Both the position numbers and the translations under genes were made by a program. The notes below the pieces were generated by a model. It saw only the letters and a list, made by a program, of their open reading frames with translations. It was not told the DNA's origin and made no database searches. A DNA stretch of 64,000 bases from NCBI GenBank assembly GCA_000310025.1, contig FN648462.1, positions 99,563 through 163,562 of the forward strand, in the 5' to 3' direction. Positions 44,544-56,640 of the stretch are shown piece after piece (position 1 is the stretch's first letter; the number at the start of each line of letters is the position of its first letter). The DNA comes from Ectocarpus siliculosus. Lineage: Eukaryota > Sar > Phaeophyceae > Ectocarpales > Ectocarpaceae.

Positions 44544-45504
44544 CTTGAGGGCAGCTCTGGTAGAGGAAGGAAAGGGAGAAGAGGAGAGCGAGGGTTAGTG
44601 AGGGTGGTAGGGGGCGGGTGAGGTTCCTCAGTGGGGTGGGCCGCTGCCACTGGCATGACGCCTTTATTACTGTAGGAAGATCTTCCAGCACATACATACT
44701 CCATATCCATGTATGAAGAGCGTCAGAATCCTAGCGGCGTGGTACCCACATGCATCATGCATCATGCATCCTCGCAACCCGCATTTTTTTTTTTTTGTCT
44801 TCACTTCAAATCAGCGCTCACAGCGCTAGTAGTGCCATTTATTCCAATCCGCGGTCACACAGAAGAGCCCCTCTCTAGCCTCCCCTCCTGTGGTACTTTG
44901 CCTTCGATTTTTAATGCGAGAAGAGTTCAGCACTCTCTTCCCTCTGTGTACACACGAACTAGCGCTATCCACTAGGCCAGAAACGGAAGCGAGAGAAAAA
45001 CTCACTCTGCAAGAAAAGCTCGCTTACGCCGGGATTCGAACCCCTGACCTGACCTCTATCTAGAAGGTTTCGAGGATACCAACTAGACCACCGGAGCCCG
45101 CATACAACACATTCGGAAAAACTGCCGTTGCGAGACTGTCACACACTAGGAAAAAATCAAGTAGTGACGTTATGCCGTATGACGTTTTCTTCGTGACTGC
45201 TGACCTGCTGCTGACCGGAAACATCCACAAAAGTGTTCTAAAAAAAAAAGAAAGAATTTTTTCACGCTCGCAAGCTTCTAGTGACGTCACTGTTGACCGG
45301 TTGTCAGCCAATCAACATACCGGATTCCTCCAAGTTCTATCAAAGTTCGATAAAGCTTCCTTCCTGCGGCTGAAGCGCTTCGCCCGCACTTCACTCCACC
45401 CTCCTCCCCCTCCTCGAAACCGGCGCGTTCACGAGCCGCACTCATCACACAACCAATATTCCGCGTACCTGACCTTCTCGTCCAAGAGCCTACCTCACAG
45501 CATC
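44544..45504. promoter_or_regulatory. Shared upstream region of divergent NRT2-C and NRT2-D
   Basis: The first exons of C (minus) and D (plus) face away from each other across 961 bases, so both promoters must lie here. SINE S3 occupies 44784-45097. The 300 bases before the D start are pyrimidine-rich. I cannot define specific factor sites. Confidence 0.55.
44784..45097 (-). mobile_element. tRNA-derived SINE, copy S3
   Basis: Minus-strand copy with CTCCGGTGGTCTAGTTGG, box B GGGGTTCGAATCCCGGCG, the second box A TGGCCTAGTGGATAGCGC and an A tail (T-run at 44784-44795). ATGCGGG appears both next to the tail and before the head, a candidate target-site duplication. However, S1 has related sequence before its head, so the true 5' end may lie slightly further out. 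Confidence 0.87.
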
Positions 45505-48500
45505 ATGTCGGACTGGAAGAAATGTGAGAAGATCGAGAGAACACGCAGCAGGCACACATCAGTGGCGCTTTGTCCCTGCGTTTTCCCACGCCCATGCCCA
45601 TTGCAACTGGGCCCATGTGGCGTACTCACTAGATCGGTCGCTGGATCCTACCTCTCGGCTTGCCACCTTGTTCGGATTCTCTTCTGTCAGAGTTTAGATG
45701 AATGGTAGTCTTTTTTTAGTCCAGTGGAGAAGGATATATATATGTAGTCCACATGGCGACGGTAGCAGCGAGTGGCCTACCAGCGTGATGGGTTAGTGGA
45801 GGCAAAGGAAAGCGTATGCACCATCAAGACAACACAAATGTACGTTGTAACACACTAGGGTACCTGGATTGACACGAAAGAAGATACGCATCATGTGGGT
45901 GGTTTTGTGCCATCTTCTAGTAATCTCGCAGCAAGAGGGTTCTCACACACGCTCAGCTCGTTTTTTTTGTATAATCACGTACATATAATAGTGTGGCTGT
46001 GTCCTCGGTGCTTCTACCCTGTGGGCTCTCTCGTTCCATACCCTCTGTGGATCGCTCTCAGACCTCGGAACATACACCCTGCTGTCCCACCCACAACATG
46101 CGCATGAAACATTTCGATTTAAAATAATCTAGACACCGGCTACCGGTGCCGCTTTTTGGCGCAGACCGCGTGTCTTTCCGGTCATGACAGACTGAAAGTT
46201 CGCTGCGTGCAGCGATGGGCTGCAGTAGTGCAGCAGTAGCAAGCAAGCCCGGCACCACGTAGTACGCAGCAGTGTATCCTGACGTCTATCGTACGTACAG
46301 CAGGTGGTCCGAACAAAGTGGCTTGCTTGTTGTGTGGAATTGTTTCTCGATCTTGCATACGCAGATGAGATAATGCCCGCCGATGCCAATATTTAATGTT
46401 TTATTCATTTACTTTTTGATGTATTCTTCCGCGGATTGCACATGTACCTGTAGTACAAAGATATGACTGTTGCCACTGCCACATGATCCGCCACGAAACC
46501 CGGCCGAGATGATCCTCGTTTTGGGAACAATACCCTGGCGTAGCTCAACAACAGCTGCAGTCAGCAAGCGTTTTCGCTTTTTGTTTAGATCAGGGTCATT
46601 TGTCAGTAGCACCGTCACCACCGCGTTGACAATTTGAATTTTTTGAATTGTTTGGCTTTGCGGTCTGTAATGACACTCAAATATTTTTTTGGGTCTGTTT
46701 TGGAAATCTAGTTATTTCCCAAGCTCGGTTCTAGCTCGGTTCTCATTCTTGCCGTGGTGTAAAACCAAACATGTTACATCTTCCGTAGTTTTTGGGCGAG
46801 ACAAATATTATTCATGGAGCACACGTTCAAGTGGTGAAGGCCTAGAAATTTTTGCCTCCTGCGGAAGGCCGAGCTTGGTACTTCCGAGGTAACGTGATGA
46901 CTTGACCTCCTGCCATTTTTTTTGTGGCACAATTAAAAATTCTCCGTAGATCAGCAGTCGTTTTCTCATCCGAACCGATGCACAGCCTGTCCATGATTCC
47001 CGCGAGAACTTTAAACGGCGGGCGCCTCACTCTCGAAATATCACATGCAGTGAAATTCGCAGGCAACATTTTGGGGACAACCAAATTTGTCTTGCCTGCC
47101 CCCATCATTCCTAACAACACACAAAAATATTCTCAAGACGGCATTGTTGCGTCACTGATCACTGCCCGCGTCCCGCCACCCACCGCCCGAACTCTTGTTT
47201 TTCAAAATGCAATGCAGATGACACCTATGACGTGCCCATCGACCCCAAGCAGCAGGACAAGGCGACCACCCTCAAGCTCTACAGCTTCCGGCGCCCCCAC
47301 ATGCGAGCCTTTCACTTCGCGTGGTTCGGTTTCTTCATGGCCTTCGTCTCCTGGTTCGCCTTCGCCCCCCTCATGAAGGAGATCAAGGCCGACCTCGGCA
47401 TGACCAAGAACGAGGTGTACAACGCCAACATCTCGTCCGTGTCCTCCACTATTCTCTCGCGTTTCGTCGTGGGCCCCCTCTGCGACACCTTCGGCGCGCG
47501 CATCACCTCCAGCACCCTGCTGCTCATGGGCTGCATCCCGACCTTTTTCGCCGGCCTGGTGAACAGCGCCACCGACGTGGCCATCATCCGCTTCTTCATC
47601 GGCGTGATGGGCGCCACGTTCGTGTGCACCCAGTACTGGACGTCGCAGGTGTTCGCGAAGGAGTTCGTCGGCACGGCTAACGCCACCAGCGCAGGCTGGG
47701 GAAACCTGGGCGGCGGTGTCACGCAGGTGCGTCGTGAGCGGGAACAACAGCAGTCCCTTGGTTGTCGTAGAGGGTTGTAGTTTGATTAATTTGATGAACG
47801 TAATTCTGTAGAATCAAGTGCACGCTCACAACCAACTTGGTGTCATTGGATTTTGCTCGTTTGTTGACCCGATAGTCAACTCCCATCACCCTCGGTCATG
47901 AGTGCATGGCAGCAGCAACTCTCCTTTCGCTGGAAGCTCCAGATACGCAACAACCACCACTCACCTGTCGACAGAAGCACGATCTCAATGCTTGCTCTCT
48001 GGTGCCGTACAAGGTACGCTTTCAGTACCTCCTGTCATGACGGTTCCCTCTCGCTTTGCGACGCCCTCTTATCTCCTCGCCTGCCGTACATTTTCACAGA
48101 TCTTCATGGTGGGAATCTGGAACGCCTTCAAGACCAGCTACGATAGCGAGACCGCGTGGCGTCTCTCGTTCCTCGTGCCGGCGGCCATCGTGTTCTGCGT
48201 CGCCATCGGTCAGGTGTTCCTCGCCGACGACTGCCCGAAGGGTAACTACAAGGAGCTCGAGGCGCACGGTGCCATGACCCGCAAGTCCTCCGCCGTTTCC
48301 TTCAAGAAGGTGACCTGACAGTTCTCAGTACGTTTGATTCGCAGAGGACGGGAAGGTGGTTTCATCAGGCCGTGCTATGTATACAAACGTTGTCTATGGG
48401 GGTCGATCGTACGGTAATAACCTCATGTGATAAACATGGGAGTCACAAGGACGTAAATTCAAGTGCATGACATATATCATTCGCACCGTCCCTTTTGCTG

Positions 48501-49760
48501 AAGCAGATCCTCTCACTCCCCGCCTGACGTACGCAACCATGTGCTTTATCGCCCTGTGCATGATGTCCACCGATCAGGGCTACTCGAACGTGAACTCATG
48601 GATCATGTTCGCCCAGTACGCCGCCTGCTTCGGCGTTGAGCTGACCGTCAACAACGTGGCGGCCAACTACTTCTCTGACGAGTTCGGTCTGTCGACCTCC
48701 AAGGCGGGTATGGTGGCGTCGTTGTTTGGGCTCATGAACCTCTTCGCTCGGTCGGTCGGCGGCATCTGGTCCGGTGAGTCTTTTCGGCCGAGGCAGGTAC
48801 ATGTGCCTCTGGTGCACCCCTGTCTGTTGCGCTTGTTCGTGTTTCTCATCGAGTGCTTTCCGTTCTGGGTGGGCCGCAGATCTGGCCGTTGCAAACAAGC
48901 GGAAAATACGTGTATTTCCCTGGAAAAGGATGTCGCTCTTCGCTTGGGGCGTCCGTATGTAGGTCTTGGAAGCCCACAAGAACGTTTGTCAGGCAACCCA
49001 GCTTTGGATATTGTAGTCCGGCTTTTGTTTTTTGTTGCAATGCGGTGGTTTCACGCGCCCAGAAGTGGGTTCACGTGCCCAAAGCACTTTCGACGACACA
49101 TAGATTATTGTTTTCACCGGTAGATATCATGTGCCAGTGCGGGATGCCGGTTCGCTGACCCACGACACGAGTTCCGTATTTTTTCTGTAATTATATCTGC
49201 TTGACCAAGCACGTTTGCTTGTGTCACTTCCAACGTATTTTCTTGTTGGAAACAAATCCAATTGGCCCAACGCCTTCGCTGACCTCTTTCCCGCACCCAA
49301 TTTCTTATCGTGTGTGGCAGACTTCCTCTACCGCAAGTTCGGCGCGGGTGTTACCGGCATGCGGGGACGCTTCTTCGCCCAGTGGTCCGCCCTCGTGTGG
49401 GAAGGCTGCTTCCTCTTCCTCTTCACCTACATGAACACCCTTGGTGCGGCCATCCCCATCCTCATCCTCTTCTCCGTGGGCGTGCAGATGTCCGAGGGAA
49501 CCTCGTACGGCATCGTGCCGTACATCGTCCCGGACGCGACGGGCGCGGTGTCGGGCATCGTGGGCGCCGGCGGCAACTTCGGCGCAGTGATGTGGGGTCT
49601 CATCTTCCGGTTCGGCCCCACCAGCGAGAGGTCGGTGTTCCGAATTATCGCGGCGATCGTGGTTGCCCTCTCGTGCACTACGCCGTTGATGAAGATCCGC
49701 GGGTACGCCTCGTGCTTCGGTGCGCCCAAGGGAGAGCCAGACTCCATCGCGGAGATCTAA
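45505..49760 (+). CDS. NRT2: NRT2-type nitrate transporter, copy D, 5 exons
   Basis: Exons: 45505-45523 (19 bases), 47218-47726, 48100-48309, 48578-48773 and 49321-49760, giving 457 residues. It starts MSDWKKYDTYDVPIDPK. Both nitrate signatures (GWGNLGGG, AGGNFGA), R88 and R304 are present. It forms a subfamily with copy C, marked by TTLKLYSF, TKNEVYN, CIPTFFAG, QYWTSQVF and the C-terminal FGPTSERSVF. Introns 2 to 4 align with those of C. Intron 2 keeps the TA empty site of the MITE found in C. Intron 1 is 1694 bases. It is the only intact member of its subfamily in the window. Confidence 0.95.
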
Positions 49761-51866
49761 GAGTCTTTCGTGGCCACCGTCCGTCCATGATGCAATGCAC
49801 GGACCTCTCGCGATGAGTAATGATGGCACACAACGCGTTGGGGAACTGCTGGTGGCGTCGGAGCATTCTTGTCTTTGGGTTTACCGGCACTATTGATGGT
49901 ATGACGGAGTCATGAATGGTAGATACGGTAACTTGTGAATAGGTATTGAAGGAGCGTGCTTGTCTGTTCCTTTTTGATCGTCAGCGAGTGAAAGTCGGGT
50001 TGGTTTTTATCAAATACGAAGAATAATATGGGCGTCGACGCCCATATATATGCATAACAGTCTCGTCATATACCTCTGGAACATAACACGTGTGCGCGCT
50101 TACAGCCGTCCCATGGCGTACCACGCTCGCGTTTTGTGGAGGACTAGCTAAATCGGGTCTAACGAGATATTATTAAGGTCTACCTCTGGTTTAAAGCCCG
50201 CGCGTTGCGAAAGTCGTCCATCTCACCCCATGTGAGTGCATGATAGCAACAAATATCCTTGTGCAGGGTGGTTGGTAGCCGAAAATTTTGTTTGAGCTCC
50301 GCATGTAGCAAATCTCAATAGGTGCTGTTGTCTACGAGGCTCCGATACGAGATCACATGTTGTTGGAAGGGGAGGTGACATTGCCTCAGTCATACCACGG
50401 AACGGGTGTCATTTTCTACCTCGTCCAAAATATGTTGTAATGACCAGTAGTAGCGCTCTGTCCTGGGGGAATCATAGTGGTATGCTTGACGGTAGTCTAG
50501 GAGTGAAGGTCATCCGTCTGTAGGGTTGTCAGCATCGCTTCCCGATAGCTGAGCGCTGGGCATCCACGCGTCGTTTTTTTATTTGGAAGGAGGATAAACT
50601 TGCGCGGATTTATATGACTTCCCATTCTTGCATCGTGCGGAGTTCTTTAGAGGGCACGCTTGTTTGGGAGCGTGCGTAGAGGAAGCAGCAGGAAGTAGTT
50701 CGCGGAGTGCGCCGCCGCATCTGCTTCTGCTCTGATACACATGAGGTACGAACGTGATACGATATACAGTAGTGTACTTCGTTCCCCCCTTCGACTGTGA
50801 TGAAGAGACGGCCATTTTTTTTTTTTCGAGGACGCGTACTACTGATACTGAACGTACACTCGTGTTCAAAACAAAGAGAGGTCGGTGATAAAATAATAAA
50901 ATAATAGTGTGTGTTGGTTTGATGTTTTTGATCATATGCTCAGGGACAAAAGTAGCAGCAGTGAAGCAAAGAATTTCATGACGTGTATTCGAACGTGCGT
51001 TGTCACAATCTACGGGAAGATTTGGGTTGCCCGAGGGTGTCAGGACCGCAGACATGTGGCAGAGGGAGAAACCAGAAACTGATCGTTAACTCACCAAGCT
51101 TTTTGAATAGAAGTCTCTCCAAGCAGTCTTAAGCAGCAGCAGGCACGAAAGCGGAATCTCGTTCTTGCGATTGCTGTCCACTAGCTGCAGGAGGTTTGCA
51201 TACACATTCTAGCAGCACGCAAAGTGCACCCCACGAGACCCCAGAGCGAGGAGACGCGGCCGAAAGCCTTTCGTCGGTACACAGCTGTACGTCTTCAGCG
51301 CTCGCCCCTTGCGTATCGGAAGATGGGTGCCGCTCGCAATTTTCTATGCTCGTGTGATGTCGTTGTGCAAAAGGATGCCTACAGCCGGTCGCTGTTGCTT
51401 CTGGTTGCACGGTGAAGCGATAACACGCCCTTCTTTTCTGTTGGATGTGCGCGATAAGTAGGTGTGATGTGAAGCGTTTGCAATCATCGTGGGTGTGTGC
51501 CCTCTCCCACACGTGTACCAGTGCGTGTGGGGAGAAAAATAAGTGGCATGTACTTTGGGCCTTTGGGTATTTAATCGTCTGCGTGATGAGGGACGTGCGT
51601 ACAGCGTACAGCAGCATCTCCGTAGAAGCTCTCGTGAGAACACAAAATGTGGATGGCTTTTTTGACGACGGTTCATGATGTCATCCAAAGAATGTGAGCT
51701 CAAACTTCAGTGGCACATTGACCGTAGTTGGGCGTGATTTTTTTTTCCTCCGGCTTCATGAGCAGTACAGCACCAGATCGTTTGTCGAGTGCCCGAGCTC
51801 ACACCACAGGCAGCCACAATTTCTTTCATCACACATCGCAGCTCCCAAGCTTCCTATCCCCCAGCG
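49761..51866. other. Intergenic DNA between NRT2-D and NRT2-E
   Basis: No exon chain recognised. A perfect 22-base palindrome is at 50026-50047. The E promoter should lie in the last few hundred bases before 51867. Confidence 0.5.
50026..50047. other. Perfect 22-base palindrome, possible 3' hairpin
   Basis: ATATGGGCGTC followed directly by its reverse complement. It lies 266 bases after the NRT2-D stop. It could form a hairpin in the 3' region of the transcript or bind a dimeric factor; neither is shown by the sequence. Confidence 0.6.
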
Positions 51867-54800
51867 ATGTCGGACTGGAAGAAATGTGAGAGGAAGATGT
51901 GGCAGCGATAAAAATAAGTTTGCTTTTGCAGAAAGGTCACCTACAGCAGCAGCAGCAGCAACGTCATCGTTTTTTGTTCTACTGCTGTACAATGTACAGC
52001 TTCCCCGTGACTTTTCCCGCTCTCTGCTGTGGTCGTCTGATCTTGAAATGCTGTCCCTTGTGGGGCGTACCCCGGAACTGCGCGCACAGTGAAACCCGTC
52101 CCACCCCACCGTAGTCGGAGAGGCACAACTTTTCTGGTGCATCACAACTTGTGCATCATCATCATCTCTCCAAAAAAGTTGTTCCTGCCTCTGCCTAGAA
52201 ATTGTTGGGGGAAGATCGGATCCGAACTCCTGTGTTGCAAGCCCTGCTTGTGAAACGTTGTTGGCGAAACAGCATTTTGGTGTAGACCGCTCTGGCCTCT
52301 TGGTGGGCTAGCGTGTTCTCGCGCCACATATTGGTGACGACGTGGTGATAGCCGCTCTGCGGTACTGACTGTAGCTTTTTTGCCACGTACCTCCTGCTCT
52401 CAGTACGCATGTATATGTATGCATACATACATGTAGTCTACACATGTATATGCATACATGTAGTCTACACCGTACAGCAGTAGTAGTCTATTGTAAATAT
52501 ATACCGTGTGCAATAGGGGTATCATTAACGACCAGTAAGAAGGGCGTATACAAACAAACACAGCGTCGTCTGCGGTGAACTTGGGGCTGGTTCTCATGCT
52601 TAGGACGATGCCCCCCCACACGCCTTGGATGTATCGGAGGGCATACCGGTGTGTTTGAGCCACTGCTGTTGTAGGAGGGGTGTTTTTGTAAGGTTATGTG
52701 AAAGGAGGGACGCGACTTGCCGTAGGGGGGCTGCCACCTGTGCAAAGAAGGATATAATACCCGACAATATTAATTATAAGAATATAATAATGTGTTTGAT
52801 TTAATTGCTTGTTTTGGGGTTTGGGGAGTACATATTAACGAAGAGCCAAAAAATCAAAATCCAAATGGGCACAAAATCAAAATCAAAATGCGTTGCGTGG
52901 AAAACTGAAAAAAGAGGGTCGTGTAGACTATGTTAAAGAAGATAGGAGACAGATGAGACACGTTTCCAACTTTGCACATACATGGAGGCAAGAACATTTT
53001 GGCCGGCGCCCTAAGCGGCCTACCGAGCTTCGTATTATGTACTGGTGTGCAAGACTGTATGCATTCACAACAATAGAGTGCCGTGACGTTCGCGTCGTGA
53101 TCTACAACTGGTTTCCTAGTGTGCGTGTCGATGTCATCAAAACGAGGAGCGTGTGGCATCAGACGTCGTTGGTCGAGCGGCAATTAATTCAAGAAAGGCT
53201 TGAGAAAGGCTTGATCAACAGCAAACGAGTGCTGTGTTTTTTTTTTGTGACTCCCAAATGCATTTGTGGATACGGTCAAATTGATACGTATGGTTGCGCA
53301 TGGATTGCGACTACTGTACAACAGTTGCGCCGTGTTTCCCCATGCTCTGTGCCCAAGCTGCCGGCCCGTCTCTGCAGTTAAAAAAAGCGGGGCGAGCAGT
53401 CTGCCGTTGTTTGCGGTGATGACTACAATAGGTACTCTGTTGTGCACATCATCTCTTCTCTATGTCATGTGTGTATCGAGTAGGAGAAGTTCCGTCGAAC
53501 TCACACAAGATGCACTATTATAGCGTGTACTAAAACAAGGCACTTCTTCTCTCCGAGATACTTTTTTTCCAACTGTGATCCGGGATGTGCGCGTACTTAA
53601 TTGCGCGAGAGTTTTTTTCCATTTTTGTAATATCATGTTATCTGAACATCAATCTTTGGTTACGCCTTTCGGTACAAGACTGGACGCGCCAGCCGGGGTT
53701 ACACCTAGCAGTAGGAAGTAGAATAATTTCCGCGTTCCTTGTGCGGTCCTCGCGTTGATGATTTTCGCGATAAGGATTCAGCCAGCCATTGCTTTCCCTC
53801 GTCGCGACCGTCAAGTCGAATTGTTGCGTACGCACGAATTTCGCTCTCCACGTTTGACACGTTGTGAGAAAAATCCCAGTACGTGTAAAAAACTGCAGCG
53901 GGATTCGAACCTACGTCCAGATTTCATGTCAGGTTGTGAGACTACATGAACACGCCTGTTCTTGTGTTGTGTGACCGATCTGGTATACGGGGGTTAGTGG
54001 AAGTGCCGGCAAGGCATGTGGTGCTACAGTATGTACACTTTCCATGATTCGAAGTCCACTTGTTTCCGTTGTCTTCACATTATATCGGTTCCGGTCTCAC
54101 CTCAGTACCTCCTAACATTCGTACTCCGTCCGGCTGACGCGGGCGCCCGCCTTGGGTTCGCTTGAACGTGTGTATTGCCTCGAGGAACGGCGCGGTGCGA
54201 AAACACAGAAATTTGTGACTGTTGTTCTTGTCCTTTGACAAGTAAACTTTCCTCTCCACCTTATTCTGCGAATGTTTGTTTCAAACAGACGACAGCTATG
54301 ACGTGCCCATCGACCCCAAGCAGCAGGACAAGGCCACCATGTTCAAGCTCTACAGCTTCCGGCGCCCCCACATGCGAGCCTTCCATTTCGCGTGGTTCGG
54401 TTTCTTCATGGCCTTCGTCTCCTGGTTCGCCTTCGCCCCGCTCATGAAGGAGATCAAGGCCGACCTCGGTATGACCAAGCTCGAGGTGTACAACGCCAAC
54501 ATCTCGTCCGTGTCCTCCACCGTGCTCTCGCGTTTCATCGTGGGCCCCCTCTGCGACACCTTCGGCGCGCGAATCATCTCCAGCACGCTGCTCATCATGG
54601 GGTGTATCCCGACCGCCTTCGCCGGCCTGGTGAACAGCGCCACCGACGTGGCCATCATCCGCTTCTTCATCGGCGTGATGGGCGCCACGTTCGTGTGCAC
54701 GCAGTTCTGGTCCTCGCAGATCTTCGCGAAGGAGTTCGTCGGCACGGCTAACGCCACTACCGGGGGCTGGGGAAACCTGGGCGGCGGTGTCACGCAGGTG

Positions 54801-56640
54801 CGTCGGAGAAAAGAGAGGAAGGGAGCGAGAGAACAAAGTTGTTTCCAAAGGTGGCATCTAGACAATGTCGAATAGTTAACCAAGGGACAAACGGATCTCA
54901 CTTTGTAGATACTCGGATCATCACACCTCTTGCAGTCCCCCCACCATCCCCCCCCCCATGCCACAGGTCCTACCCCCTCCCCCTCCATGGCCAAAAGGAG
55001 AACGTTACATCTAGCCCAAAAGCCCGCCGAACGTTTCACAGAATCCCATACCCGTTCTTGTGAGCTTGTTGGTTTGTCCATCAACCTCACCATCGGCACG
55101 TGTAAAGTCGTGTTTGTTTACTCCTCACAGCCCCCATTATCGTCCATCCCTCCTCGCCTCGTGTGATCTACGTAGATCTTAATGGTCGGAATCTGGAACG
55201 CCTTCAAGACTGGCTACGACAGCGAGACGGCGTGGCGTCTCTCGTTCCTCGTGCCGGCGGCCATCGTGTTCTGCGTTGCCGTGGGCCAGCTGTTCCTCGC
55301 CGATGACTGCCCGAAGGGTAACTACAAGGAGCTCGAGGCTCACGGTGCCATGACTCGCAAGTCCTCCGCCGTTTCCTTCAGAAAGGTGAATGAGGCGGTT
55401 TTGGTCCCGTGCCTATACCAGAGTTCAGTATGGTCGAGTTTGCTGGCAGAGCTGTAGTGTACCCCATCTTGGAGCGATGATTGGTGGTAGGGTGACTATT
55501 CAGCATCATGCGGAACGGTCTCTCTTGCATTCTTACCCGTTGCTGATGCTATCCATCATCTCTCACGTTTGCCCGTTCGCTTGCCCGTTCGCTTGCCCCC
55601 TTGCCTCCCCTTTCAATCGCCTCCCCATTCGCTGAGCAGGGATACCTGAACGTGAACTCATGGCTCATGTTCCTCCAGTACGCCGCCTGCTTCGGCGTTG
55701 AGCTGACCGTCAACAACGTGGCGGCCAACTACTTCTCGGACGAGTTCGACCTGTCTACCTCCAAGGCTGGTCTCGTGGCGTCGTTGTTCGGACTCATGAA
55801 CCTCTTCGCCCGCTCTCTGGGTGGCATCTGGTCCGGTGAGTACGCAAGACACGCGACTGTATTGGCCGGTGCTGCTACGGTATTGGAGATGGTTGACTGC
55901 ACACCGTCTGTGCCCTGTTCGGATGTATCGATCCCGTAGAGTGCGTTCCTGACCTGAAACATACGCGAAGCGTTGCAACGGCAAGTCACCACATGCGCAT
56001 TACTTGGAACCTCGCTTTTTGTGTCGATATTGTACATGGTCGAAACAGGGTGAAGTGGCGCATCTTCCCACCACCAGACAAGTCGTGTCCAACTTGAGCA
56101 CTCTCTTTTTCACCACTCCCCCCACGCCCCGTGCCCGCCCTGCGTCTCCCCCGGACAAATTACCCATCCCCGTGCAAAACGCCTACAACAACGACGACAG
56201 ACTTCCTGTTCGCCAAGTTCGGCGGCGGCGTTACCGGCATGCGCGGACGCTTCTTCGCCCAGTGGACTGCCCTCCTTTGGGAAGGCTGCTTCCTCTTCCT
56301 CTTCACCTTCATGAACCAACTTGGTGCGGCCATCCCCGTCCTCATCCTCTTCTCCGTGGGCGTGCAGATGGCGGAGGGCACCTCGTACGGCATCGTGCCG
56401 TACATCGTGCCGGACGCGACGGGTGCGGTGTCGGGCATCGTGGGCGCCGGCGGTAACTTCGGCGCGGTGATGTGGGGTCTGATCTTCCGGTTCGCGGGCA
56501 GGAGCGAGAGGGCGGTGTTCCGAATCATCGCGGCGTTCGTGGTGGGCCTGTCATGCCTTTCCCCTTTCCTCAAGATCCGCGGGTACGCCACGTGCTTCAC
56601 CGCTGCCCAGGGAGAGCCGGACTCGATCGCGGACATCTAA
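51867..56640 (+). CDS. NRT2: NRT2-type nitrate transporter, copy E, 5 exons
   Basis: Exons: 51867-51885 (19 bases), 54289-54797, 55176-55385, 55640-55835 and 56201-56640, giving 457 residues. Exon 2 protein equals A/B. Exon 3 carries several changes (ILMVGIWN for IFMVAIWN, FKTGYD, ADDCPKG, SFRK). Exon 4 begins GYLNV, and the C-terminus reads LSPFLKIRGYATCFTAAQ. Signatures, R88 and R304 are intact. Introns 3 and 4 still align with A, while intron 2 has largely diverged, so similarity to A/B is patchy along the gene. Intron 1 is long (2403 bases) and holds a decayed tRNA-like sequence. The exon 3 acceptor is TAG. Confidence 0.94.
53886..53945 (-). other. Decayed tRNA-like sequence in NRT2-E intron 1
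   Basis: On the minus strand it has GTAGGTTCGAATCCCGCTGC (box B) followed by a run of T, a possible Pol III terminator. Upstream arms do not fold into a clean cloverleaf, so I do not call a gene. Confidence 0.35.

Noticed and set aside
52893-53381. 162-residue frame in NRT2-E intron 1
   Set aside because: No motif, no splice logic and low GC; probably chance.
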